This document shows, in pieces, positions 1 through 7,241 of a stretch of DNA of 12,720 nt. Positions within the stretch are counted from its first letter, which is position 1. Every line of letters starts with the position of its first letter. The notes under the pieces are model-generated. The model did not search any database. It saw only the letters and a program-made list of their open reading frames with translations, and had not been told where the DNA came from. The position numbers and the translations under genes were made by a program. This stretch comes from CAYLZN01 sp964387935 (lineage in GTDB: Bacteria; Acidobacteriota; Vicinamibacteria; Vicinamibacterales; JAFNAJ01), in contig CAYLZN010000147.1 in assembly GCA_964387935.1 (NCBI GenBank), positions 1 through 12,720 on the forward strand, written 5' to 3'.

Positions 1-1514
1 GGCGTATCCCAGTTCCACCGGTAGGCCGGCTGGCCTGCGGGCGGCTCGGGCCGGATCGACTTCCGCTCGTTGGTGACGCGGTCCACCCGGTTCATGCGGC
101 CATCCTGCGACTCGGCGTACATGACGCGCGCGTCGCTCGGATCCACCAGCCCCACGAACCCGTCCCCGCCGCCGATGATGAACCACTCGTCGTTGCCGAT
201 CCCGTCCTTGTTGCGCACGGCACTCGGCCCGCACCAGGTGTTGTTGTCCTGCAGGCCACCGCACACCGTGTAGGGCGACTGCATGTCGTAGCTCACGTGG
301 TAGAACTGCCCGAGTGGCAGGTTGGGCAGCCACGTCCACGTGCGGCTGCGATCGTACGAGATCGCGACGCCGCCGTCCCCGCCCAGGATCACGTGGCACG
401 GGTTCGCCGGGTCGATCCACATGGCGTGGAAGTCCACGTGGACGGACCTCGCCCCGTCGTCGCGAAACGTCTTCCCGCCATCGTCCGACACGTGCAGTTG
501 CACGCCGAGCACGTAGATCCGCGAGTCGGTCTGCGGGTCGATCCGGATCTGGCTGAAGTACATCGGCCGCGGGTTGACGCTGCTCATCTTCCGCCACGTG
601 GCCCCGCCATCGTCGGTCCGGTAGACGCCGCTCTCGCGCTCGTGCTCGATCCGCGCGTAGAGCACATTCGGGTCCTTGCGATAGATGTCGAGGCCGATGC
701 GGCCGAGGGCGCCCTCGGGGACGCCCCTGGTCAGCTTCGTCCACGTCCGCCCGGCGTCGGCGCTTTTCCAGATGGCGCTGCCCGGTCCGCCGCCGTTGAA
801 GCCCCACGCGGCGCGGCGGCGCTGGTACGTCGCCGCATACAGCACCTTGTTGTTGCCGGGATCCATGAGCAGTTCGGTGGCGCCCGTGTCCGCATCCGTC
901 TTCAGCACGTGCGTCCACGTGAGACCGCCATCGGTCGTCTTGTAGACCCCGCGATCGCCGCCCGGGCCCCACAGGCTGCCCAGCGCGGCGACGTAGACGA
1001 CGTCGTGGTCCACGGGATCGACGATGATGCGGGCGACGTGGCGGGAGGCCCGCAGGCCCACGTTCGTCCACGTGCGCCCGCCGTCGGTGGACTTGAACAC
1101 GCCATCGCCCCAGGACGAGCTCTGGCGGTTGTTGTTCTCGCCCGTGCCCACCCAGACCAGGTTCGCGTCGTTCGGTGCGATCGCGATGTCGCCGATCGAC
1201 GAGGTCGACTCGCGATCGAAGACGACTTCGAAGGTCGTGCCGTGGTTCGTGGTCTTCCACACGCTGCCGGTCGCCGTGGCCACGTAGAAGACGGCGGGGT
1301 TGGACTCCAGCACCGCGAAGTCGTCGGTGCGCCCGGACGGCGTGGCGGGCCCGATTTCGCGGAACTGGAGGCCGTCGAACGGGCCGGCTGGCGACCGCGC
1401 TTCGAGGCGCTGGCCACCCGGATTCGCGGGCTGCGCGGGGCAGGGGCCGGCGGCGAGCAGCAGGACGCAAGAACACCCAAGCGACAGCAGGCGGGACGGG
1501 AATCGGCGCGTCAC
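1..1514 (-). CDS. Secreted BNR-repeat/sortilin-type beta-propeller protein, 5' part (3' end outside window)
   Basis: A continuous minus-strand frame of 504 codons runs from a GTG at 1514 to the left edge without a stop. The GTG follows GGAGG by four bases and opens a signal peptide (basic residues, then a hydrophobic stretch to about residue 27, ending CPAQ). An in-frame ATG at 1556 has no ribosome site and would spoil the signal. Asp-box (BNR) motifs of the S-x-D-x-G-x-T-W type lie near residues 87-95, 141-149, 192-200, 250-258, 299-307 and 342-350, with a degenerate one at 386-393. The stretch IIGGGDGF at 446-453, followed by an AESQ-DGRMNRVD segment, is typical of the VPS10/sortilin-like 'glycosyl hydrolase' proteins common in Acidobacteriota and Bacteroidota. 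From memory these reach about 1000 residues, so roughly half is missing. It probably acts in the periplasm or outside the cell. Substrate unknown; the 'hydrolase' label for this family is weakly founded. Confidence 0.9.
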   Translation of the reverse strand, partial: MTRRFPSRLLSLGCSCVLLLAAGPCPAQPANPGGQRLEARSPAGPFDGLQFREIGPATPSGRTDDFAVLESNPAVFYVATATGSVWKTTNHGTTFEVVFDRESTSSIGDIAIAPNDANLVWVGTGENNNRQSSSWGDGVFKSTDGGRTWTNVGLRASRHVARIIVDPVDHDVVYVAALGSLWGPGGDRGVYKTTDGGLTWTHVLKTDADTGATELLMDPGNNKVLYAATYQRRRAAWGFNGGGPGSAIWKSADAGRTWTKLTRGVPEGALGRIGLDIYRKDPNVLYARIEHERESGVYRTDDGGATWRKMSSVNPRPMYFSQIRIDPQTDSRIYVLGVQLHVSDDGGKTFRDDGARSVHVDFHAMWIDPANPCHVILGGDGGVAISYDRSRTWTWLPNLPLGQFYHVSYDMQSPYTVCGGLQDNNTWCGPSAVRNKDGIGNDEWFIIGGGDGFVGLVDPSDARVMYAESQDGRMNRVDRVTNERKSIRPEPPAGQPAYRWNWDT

Positions 1515-1615
1515 GGAGCCTCCAGGAGGGACGAGTGCGGCCGGATGATCACGCATCGGAGGCGGCCTTGTCCATGGCCGCGATCCGGGGCGCGTGCGAT
1601 ATGATCTCCGGCCGC
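1515..1615. promoter_or_regulatory. Divergent intergenic region, BNR gene / potA
   Basis: These 101 bases separate two divergently transcribed genes and should hold promoters for both. The ribosome site GGAGG of the BNR gene lies on the minus strand just upstream of its GTG. A TATGAT at 1600-1605 resembles a -10 box for potA but lies only about 10 bases from the ATG and has no well-spaced -35. No convincing promoter can be assigned by eye. Confidence 0.3.
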
Positions 1616-2692
1616 ATGAAGGGCACCGTCAGCATTCGCGGGGTCTCCAGGGCCTATGGCGACGTCGCTGCCGTGCAGGACGTGTCGCTCGAGATCCCGC
1701 CCGGCGAGTTCGTCACGCTGCTCGGCCCCTCGGGCTGCGGCAAGACCACGCTGCTGCGACTGCTCGCCGGGTTCGAGCGGCCCGACGCGGGAACGATCCA
1801 CCTCTCCGGGGTGGACGTCACCGACGTGCCGGCGCACAAGCGCCCGGTCAACACGGTTTTCCAGCAGTACGCGCTCTTCCCCCACCGGACGGTGGCCGGC
1901 AACGTCGCGTTCGGTCTCGAGATCCGCCGACTGCCGGCCCACGACGTGCGCCGCAAGGTGGAGGAGGTGCTCGAACTCGTACGCCTCGGCGGCCTGGGAA
2001 CACGGAAGATCGACGAACTCTCGGGGGGCCAGAAACAGCGCGTGGCGCTCGCGCGGGCGCTGGTGCTGCAGCCCGAGGTGCTGCTGCTCGACGAGCCCAT
2101 GGCGGCCCTGGACCTCAAGCTGCGCAAGGAGATGCAGGTCGAGCTGAAGAACCTGCAGGAGCGCCTGCGCATCACCTTCGTGTTCGTGACCCACGACCAG
2201 GACGAGGCGCTGGTCATGGCGGATCGCATCGCCGTGATGAACCGCGGGCGGATCGAACAGGTCGATGCGCCCGAGACGCTCTACGAACGGCCGCGCACAC
2301 GGTTCGTCGCAGACTTCCTCGGCGTGACGAACCTGTTCCGCGCCACGGTCATCGGTGCCGCGAACGGCCTCGTCCGTGTTCGTACCGAGACCGGGCTGGA
2401 CCTCGACGCGATTGACGACGGCGGGTACATCGTGGGCGCCTCGACATGGATCGGCCTGCGCCCCGAGAAGATCAGCCTCGTGGATCGGAGCGGCAACCAC
2501 CTCGACGGCATCCTCGACGACGAGATCTTCCTGGGCGACTGGACGGACTGGCGGGTCCGGGTGAACGGCACGGTGCTCAGCGTCGGGGAAGCCAACATGC
2601 TCGCGCGCAACCGCCGGCGCGGGCAAGCTGTGTCGGTGTCCTTCCCGCCCGAGGCTGTGCTCCGTCTCGACGATCCGGAGGCACGGCCGTGA
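1616..2692 (+). CDS. potA: Polyamine-type ABC transporter ATP-binding protein (PotA-like)
   Basis: This 358-aa protein is the ATPase of a spermidine/putrescine-type importer and would couple ATP hydrolysis to uptake by the two permeases encoded next. All ABC motifs are visible: Walker A GPSGCGKT at 37-44, Q-loop QQYALFPH at 83-90, signature LSGGQ at 135-139, Walker B LLLDEP at 156-161, D-loop ALD at 164-166 and switch His193 in THDQDEA. Residues from about 285 form the C-terminal TOBE-like domain expected of PotA/MalK-class ATPases. The length is normal for the family (about 350-380). The start is uncertain: ATG 1616 was chosen, but in-frame ATG 1601 would add five residues, and neither has a clear ribosome site. 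The TGA stop overlaps the GTG of potB (GTGA), so the two are translationally coupled. Polyamine specificity is inferred from the binding domain encoded downstream. Related ATPases serve iron or thiosulfate importers. Confidence 0.96.
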   Translation: MKGTVSIRGVSRAYGDVAAVQDVSLEIPPGEFVTLLGPSGCGKTTLLRLLAGFERPDAGTIHLSGVDVTDVPAHKRPVNTVFQQYALFPHRTVAGNVAFGLEIRRLPAHDVRRKVEEVLELVRLGGLGTRKIDELSGGQKQRVALARALVLQPEVLLLDEPMAALDLKLRKEMQVELKNLQERLRITFVFVTHDQDEALVMADRIAVMNRGRIEQVDAPETLYERPRTRFVADFLGVTNLFRATVIGAANGLVRVRTETGLDLDAIDDGGYIVGASTWIGLRPEKISLVDRSGNHLDGILDDEIFLGDWTDWRVRVNGTVLSVGEANMLARNRRRGQAVSVSFPPEAVLRLDDPEARP

Positions 2693-3531
2693 CGGAGCGA
2701 CGCCGCTCCGCCGCGCTCCTGCTCGCGCCGGGCCTGCTGGCCCTCCTGCTGCTCTTCTACCTGCCGCAGGTGCTGATGGTTTTCGTCTCGCTCGCCACAC
2801 GGTCGCCCTACGGCACCGTGATCTACGACTGGACGCCCGCCAATTACGTCCGGGCGCTCGACCCCCTCTATCTCCGGATCCTGTGGCGCAGCCTGCTCCT
2901 CGCGCTCGTCACGACGCTCCTGTGCCTGGTCTTCGCCTACCCGGTAGCCTGGTGGCTCGGCCGGCACGCGCCGGCCCGCTGGCGCAACGCCCTGCTGACG
3001 CTGGTCATCCTCCCCTTCTGGACCAGCTTCCTCGTGCGCATGTACGCCTGGATCGTGCTGCTTCGGTCCGAAGGCGTCATCAACCTGGCGCTCGGCGCCG
3101 CCGGCCTTCCCGGTCTCGAGCTGCTCTACAACGACTTCGCCGTGCTGCTGGGACAGGTGTACGGCGAGCTGCCTTTCATGATCGTGCCGCTCTACGTGGC
3201 CATCGAGAAGCTGGATCCCGTGCTGCTCGAGGCCGCAGCCGACTGCGGTGCTGGCCCGGTACGCACGTTCACCCGCGTCGTCGTCCCCCAGACGCGGCCC
3301 GGCATCGTCGCCGGCTGCCTGCTGGTGTTCATCCCGTCGCTCGGTGCCTATCTCGCGCCGGATCTGCTCGGTGGCGGCAAGACGGCGTACATCGGCAACC
3401 TGATCCAGAGCCAGTTCGCGGTCGCGCGCGACGCGCCGTTCGGCGCGGCGCTGTCGTTCGTGCTGTCGGTGGTCGTGCTGCTCCTGCTCGTGGTCTTCCG
3501 GCGACCACTGCGCGCCGCGCAGTCCCTCTGA
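2689..3531 (+). CDS. potB: Polyamine-type ABC transporter permease (PotB-like)
   Basis: This 280-aa inner-membrane permease is the first of two membrane subunits. Hydrophobic segments lie near residues 8-35, 65-90, 100-125, 150-172, 204-224 and 254-270, which fits the usual six-helix PotB/CysT-type fold. The cytoplasmic EAA coupling loop, which docks on the ATPase, is clear at about 181-205 (EAAADCGAGPVRTF, then VVPQTRPGI). It starts at GTG 2689, inside the end of potA, with GGAGG at 2677-2681 seven bases upstream. This ribosome site and the N-terminal hydrophobic segment fix the start. Length matches the family (about 280). The next gene begins 13 bases after its stop. What is transported cannot be told from the permease alone. 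Confidence 0.94.
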   Translation: MTERRRSAALLLAPGLLALLLLFYLPQVLMVFVSLATRSPYGTVIYDWTPANYVRALDPLYLRILWRSLLLALVTTLLCLVFAYPVAWWLGRHAPARWRNALLTLVILPFWTSFLVRMYAWIVLLRSEGVINLALGAAGLPGLELLYNDFAVLLGQVYGELPFMIVPLYVAIEKLDPVLLEAAADCGAGPVRTFTRVVVPQTRPGIVAGCLLVFIPSLGAYLAPDLLGGGKTAYIGNLIQSQFAVARDAPFGAALSFVLSVVVLLLLVVFRRPLRAAQSL

Positions 3532-3544
3532 ACGCAGGCGCCAC

Positions 3545-5380
3545 GTGAGGGACCGGTCCAACCGACGATCCGCGTGGCTGCTGGCGGCGCCTGCCCTGCT
3601 CTGCTACGTCTTCCTCTACGCGCCCATCCTCGTGCTCGTCGCGCTGTCCTTCAACGCGAGCCGCCTGTCGGCATCATGGGAGGGGTTCACGCTCGCGTGG
3701 TACCGCAAGTCGATGGCGAATCCCGCCATCCTGACGTCGCTGCGCAACAGTCTGATCGTCGCGGCCGCGACGACCGCGGTGGCGACGGCGCTGGGGACGG
3801 CGGCCGCCCTCGCGTTCCAGCGTCACCGCTTCCGGCGGCAGGGCCCGCTCGAAGCCTCGGTCGCGCTGCCGACCATCGCGCCGGAGATCATCCTGGCCGC
3901 GTCGCTGCTGCTGCTGTTCGCGTCGGTCGGGCTCCGCCTGGGGTTCCTGACGATCGTCCTGTCCCACGTCGCGTTCACCGTCTCGTATGCCTTCATGGTC
4001 GTGCGGGCCCGGATCGCCGGATTCGACCGGAGCCTCGAGGAGGCGGCGGCGGATCTCGGCGCGGGTCCCGTGCGGACCTTCTTCCTGGTGACGCTGCCGG
4101 CCATTGCGCCGGCGGTACTGGCGGCCGCCCTGCTCGTGTTCGCGCTCTCGATCGACGACTACGTGGTCACCTCGTTCGTGGCTGGGGTCGGGGCGACGAC
4201 GCTGCCGCTGCAGATCTACTCGATGGTCAAGAGCGGGGTGTCGCCCGAGATCAATGCCGTCTCGACGATGCTGCTCGCGGCGACGGCGCTGCTGTTGCTT
4301 GGCGCCTTCCTGCTGGAGCAGGGCCGCCGGCCACGGGTGGCCGCGGTGCCTGCGCTGGCGGGCGTGGCGATCCTGGGCGCGCCGTTTGTGCTGACCGGGC
4401 TTCCCGCCGGGGGATCGCGCGACGCGCTGAACGTCTTCATCTGGTCGAACTACATCGCGCCGGAGACGCTGGCGAAGTTCGAGCAGCGCTACGGGGTGAC
4501 GGTCAACGTCGATCTCTACGATTCGAACGAGGCGCTGCTCGCGAAACTCCAGGCGGGCAACGCGGGATACGACGTCATCTGCCCGTCGGACTACTCGGTG
4601 CAGGTGCTCGTGGCCCAGCGGCTGCTGCGGCCGCTGGACCATTCGCAGCTGCCCCACCTGAACAACATCGACGCCGCGTTCCTCGACCGGCCGTACGATC
4701 CTGGCAATCGCCATGCGGTGCCGTACTTCTGGGGCACGACGGGCATCGCCTTCAGCAGGCGGCGCGCGGCGGCCGTTGACTCGTGGGACGCCCTGTGGGA
4801 CCCGCGTTTCTCGGGTCGCATCCTGATGCTGGACGACGCGCGCGAGGCGTTCGGCGCGGCGCTGAAGCGTCGGGGTCGCAGCCTGAACGAGACCGATCTC
4901 GTCGCGCTCGAGCAGGCTCGCCGCGACCTGCTCGAGCAGAAACCGCTCGTACGGGCCTACAACTCGTCGAACTTCGAGGACGTGCTGCTGTCCGGGGACG
5001 TGTGGCTCGCTCAGGGCTGGAGCGGACAGTTCGCCAAGGCCATGGTCCAGGATCCGGACATCGTCTATGTGATCCCGAAGGAGGGATCCACGCTCTTCAT
5101 CGACAACCTGGCGATTCCCGTCGATGCGCGGCGGCCGGACCTGGCGCACAAGTTCATCGACTTCACGCTCGAGCCCGAGATTGCCGCCGAAATCGGCCGG
5201 ACGATGCTGTACTCGAGCCCCAACCGGGCGGCGTGGCCGCTGCTGCCGGCGGACATTCGGGCGAACAGCGCCATTTTCCCGCCCGAGGAGGCGCTGTCGC
5301 GCCTGGAATTGCTACGGGATCTCGGCGAGACCACGACGGTGTACGACCGTCTGTGGACGGCGGTTAAAAGCAGCCGGTAA
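3545..5380 (+). CDS. Fused polyamine-type permease and substrate-binding protein (PotC::PotD)
   Basis: One uninterrupted 611-codon frame encodes two proteins that are normally separate. Residues 1-258 are a PotC-type permease: membrane segments from about 10-36, an EAA coupling loop at 166-190 (EEAAADLGAGPVRTFF) and a last helix near 238-257. A linker, RRPR, leads to an extra hydrophobic segment at about 264-284, then a PotD-like periplasmic binding domain at 295-611. That domain has WSNYI at 300-304, YDSNEALLAKL at 325-335, YDVICPSDY at 342-350 and FIDNLAIP at 518-525. Aligned by eye with E. coli PotD from memory, W300, Y303 and D520 fall on ligand-binding positions, while F518 replaces a Trp. 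The binding domain would hang in the periplasm on its own anchor instead of diffusing. The start is GTG 3545 with only a weak ribosome site. No separate potD is present in the window. The stop TAA lies inside the inverted repeat that follows. Confidence 0.95.
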   Translation: MRDRSNRRSAWLLAAPALLCYVFLYAPILVLVALSFNASRLSASWEGFTLAWYRKSMANPAILTSLRNSLIVAAATTAVATALGTAAALAFQRHRFRRQGPLEASVALPTIAPEIILAASLLLLFASVGLRLGFLTIVLSHVAFTVSYAFMVVRARIAGFDRSLEEAAADLGAGPVRTFFLVTLPAIAPAVLAAALLVFALSIDDYVVTSFVAGVGATTLPLQIYSMVKSGVSPEINAVSTMLLAATALLLLGAFLLEQGRRPRVAAVPALAGVAILGAPFVLTGLPAGGSRDALNVFIWSNYIAPETLAKFEQRYGVTVNVDLYDSNEALLAKLQAGNAGYDVICPSDYSVQVLVAQRLLRPLDHSQLPHLNNIDAAFLDRPYDPGNRHAVPYFWGTTGIAFSRRRAAAVDSWDALWDPRFSGRILMLDDAREAFGAALKRRGRSLNETDLVALEQARRDLLEQKPLVRAYNSSNFEDVLLSGDVWLAQGWSGQFAKAMVQDPDIVYVIPKEGSTLFIDNLAIPVDARRPDLAHKFIDFTLEPEIAAEIGRTMLYSSPNRAAWPLLPADIRANSAIFPPEEALSRLELLRDLGETTTVYDRLWTAVKSSR

Positions 5381-5466
5381 AACCCTGGGGTCAGGTCTTT
5401 ACTTTTAGCGTTTTGGTATTTGACCCAAAACGCTAAAAGTAAAGACCTGACCCCAGGGTTTTACCG
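5375..5466. repeat. Perfect 42-bp inverted repeat with 8-base loop between convergent genes
   Basis: Left arm 5375-5416 and right arm 5425-5466 are exact reverse complements over all 42 bases; the loop is 5417-5424 (TATTTGAC). Each arm begins CGGTAA, and each of those TAAs is a stop codon: that of the permease/binding-protein fusion at 5378-5380 (plus) and that of the full M28 reading frame at 5463-5461 (minus). As RNA it would fold into a very long hairpin, so it could end or separate transcription from both sides. The core GGGGTCAGGTCTTTAC resembles palindromic repeats I associate with REP-associated Y1 (RAYT) transposases; that link is from memory. No transposase gene lies in the window. 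Confidence 0.97.
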
Positions 5467-5667
5467 CTTGAACTCGCTGGTCGGCGCCCACGCGGGCCAC
5501 GCGTTCGACTGGCTGAGGCGATAGCCCATGACGTAGTAGATCTGCACGTCCTGCACCGCACCGGACAGGTCCCACTCCGGGCGGACCTCGTCAGACGGCT
5601 TGTGGTAGTGCCGCGCGGTGTAGGCCTCCTTCACCTTGCGGCCGTAGTCCGCCGGCTGGCCAAGTTA
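5461..5667 (-). pseudogene. Severed C-terminal tail of the M28 aminopeptidase
   Basis: After the TAA at 5667-5665 that ends the M28 frame, the same frame stays open for 67 more codons to a second TAA at 5463-5461. The encoded tail is recognisably the normal end of this family: a GQPADYGRKV segment, then YHKPSDE and WDLSGAVQD, ending in SEFKR. The His of YHKPSDE (codon 513) matches the last zinc ligand of M28 enzymes. The sequence just before the stop, GGGDE, is usually followed by Tyr in homologues as I recall them, so one change from TAC or TAT to TAA would explain the break. It may be a real nonsense mutation, a readthrough codon or a sequencing or assembly error. Confidence 0.85.
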
Positions 5668-7140
5668 CTCGTCGCCGCCGCCGGCATTGATGGCCGGCAC
5701 GCCCTGCTTCGCGAACGGGAAGTGATCCGAGCGGAAGTAGCTGCCTTTCTCCGGCGACGGATCCGCGCGCACCTCGCGGCCCTGTTCCTTCGCCGCCTGG
5801 CGTGCGTAGTCGTCCAGCTCGGACTGCCCGAGGCCGACGACCGTCAGGTCACGGGTCTTACCGTAGATGTTGAGCCCGTCCATGTTGATGACGCCCACCG
5901 TCTTCGCGAGCGGGTAGAGCGGGTGCCGCGCGTAGTAGTCGGACCCGAGCAGGCCCTGCTCCTCGGCCGTCACGGCCAGGAACAGGAGCGAGCGCTTCGG
6001 GGGAACTGGAAGCCGGGCAAAGGCCCTGGCGAGCTCGATGAGTCCTCCGACACCGGTCGCGTTGTCCAGCGCGCCGTTGTAAATCGTGTCGCCGTTGACC
6101 GCTGGCCCGACCCCGAAGTGGTCCCAGTGCGCGGTGAAGACGACGAACTCGTCGCGGAGCGCCGGGTCGCTGCCGACGATCTTGCCGACCACGTTGCGCG
6201 AGTCGATGCGCCGGATCCTGTTGTTGAGCGTCATCGAGGCGGTCACGCCGAAGGGCACCGGCTTGAACGCGCGCGTCGCCGCCTGCTTCTTGAGCGCGTC
6301 GAAGTCCTGGCCGGCCATCGCGAAGAGCGCCTTCGCCTGGTCCACCGTGATCCAGCCCTCGATCGCCGCGCGATTCATCCCCTTGTCGGGGGTGAGCAGG
6401 TCGAACTGTTCCGTGACCTTGCCCTGGACGACAGCGAACGGATACGCGGCGGGCTCGGTTTCGTGGACGATCAGCACCGCGGCCGCCTTCTTCGCGGCGC
6501 CGATCTCGTACTTGTAGGTCCAGCGCCCGTAGTACGTCATGGCGCGACCGCCGAACGTCTTCGGGTCCAGTTTCGAGGGATCGGCGGGGTCGGGAACCGG
6601 CGGATCGTTGATGAGGACAATCAGCGTCTTGCCGGCGAGGTCGACCCCCTTGTAGTCGTCCCACCGCTGCTCGGGCGCCTCGATGCCGTAGCCGACGAAG
6701 ACCACCTCGGAGTCCTTCACGCTGACGCTGTCCTGCACGCGCTTCGTCCACGCCACCACATCGTCCCTGAACGCGAGCGTGCGCGCCTGCAGTCCTTTTC
6801 TGAAGACCAGCGACGAGGGTGGCTCGACGGTGACGCCGACCATCGGAACGGGCTGCACGTAGGTGCCGTCCGGGTTTCCGGGGACCAGGCCGGCCTTCTT
6901 GAATTCGTCGGCGATGTAGGCCACCGTCAGGTCTTCGCCCTTCGTGCCTGGGGCACGGCCTTCGAAGCGGTCCGAGGCCAGGACCTTGACATGGGCGAGG
7001 ATGGCGTCGGCCGTGATGTCCGGCGCCTTGACGGGAAGCGTCGGCGAGCCCGAGAGCGAGGCGAGGGCGGCACACGCGAGGGCGAGGGTCAACCCCAGGG
7101 CCGGCATGGTGGTTCGCCCGAGATTCGAGTGACGTGCCAT
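5665..7140 (-). CDS. M28 family zinc aminopeptidase with PA domain, truncated by an in-frame stop
   Basis: The encoded 491 residues belong to an exported M28 metallopeptidase that would trim N-terminal residues from peptides using two zinc ions. The signal peptide is at about 1-30. A PA-type insert (GKTLIVLINDP at 170-180) separates the N-terminal part from the catalytic part. Metal and catalytic residues are visible: H338 and D340 in AHWDH, bridging D359 in GALDNATG, E393/E394 in TAEEQG and D421 in NMDG. The fifth ligand, a C-terminal His, lies beyond the stop at 5667-5665, so the product as written should be inactive. The full frame would be about 559 codons (5461-7140). ATG 7140 is preceded by GGGAG at a good distance. 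The gene is convergent with the transporter operon and divergent from the S9-like gene. Family assignment is sure; functionality is doubtful. Confidence 0.92.
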   Translation of the reverse strand: MARHSNLGRTTMPALGLTLALACAALASLSGSPTLPVKAPDITADAILAHVKVLASDRFEGRAPGTKGEDLTVAYIADEFKKAGLVPGNPDGTYVQPVPMVGVTVEPPSSLVFRKGLQARTLAFRDDVVAWTKRVQDSVSVKDSEVVFVGYGIEAPEQRWDDYKGVDLAGKTLIVLINDPPVPDPADPSKLDPKTFGGRAMTYYGRWTYKYEIGAAKKAAAVLIVHETEPAAYPFAVVQGKVTEQFDLLTPDKGMNRAAIEGWITVDQAKALFAMAGQDFDALKKQAATRAFKPVPFGVTASMTLNNRIRRIDSRNVVGKIVGSDPALRDEFVVFTAHWDHFGVGPAVNGDTIYNGALDNATGVGGLIELARAFARLPVPPKRSLLFLAVTAEEQGLLGSDYYARHPLYPLAKTVGVINMDGLNIYGKTRDLTVVGLGQSELDDYARQAAKEQGREVRADPSPEKGSYFRSDHFPFAKQGVPAINAGGGDE

Positions 7141-7241
7141 AGCTGTCTCCCAGCGGTGCCCGCGGCGGGCGTGGTGGGGTCAGTATACGACCGCGCCCTT
7201 TGGTAGAGTGGGCGCGTGAGTCGATGAACCGGGAGGCGTTC
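7141..7241. promoter_or_regulatory. Divergent control region of the M28 and S9-like peptidase genes
   Basis: This 101-base gap lies between the two start codons and must serve both directions. A GTATAC palindrome at 7183-7188 is the only AT-rich core. Read on the minus strand it gives TATACT at 7187-7182, five of six matches to a -10 box for the M28 gene, but no good -35 sits 16-18 bases upstream. Ribosome sites are clear on both sides: GGGAG before ATG 7140 on the minus strand and GGGAGG at 7231-7236 before ATG 7242. Confidence 0.35.

Noticed and set aside
350..1090. Recurrent CGTCCACGT-like words that could look like a dispersed repeat or operator array
   Set aside because: They are the reverse complement of codons for the R-T-W-T part of successive Asp-box repeats, so the protein repeat explains them.
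297..1604. Long plus-strand open frame of 435 codons over the BNR gene
   Set aside because: It is antisense to a minus-strand frame with a signal peptide and seven Asp-box motifs. Its Val/Arg/His-rich translation has no recognisable domain. It is a GC-rich shadow.
1600..1605. TATGAT as a -10 box for potA
   Set aside because: No -35-like hexamer lies 16-18 bases upstream (the TTGTCC at 1568 is 26 bases away), and the leader would be only a few bases.
5602..7206. 534-codon plus-strand open frame opposite the M28 gene
   Set aside because: The minus strand encodes all but one of the M28 metal ligands over the same span, with the last just beyond. The plus-strand translation is compositionally biased and matches no family I know.
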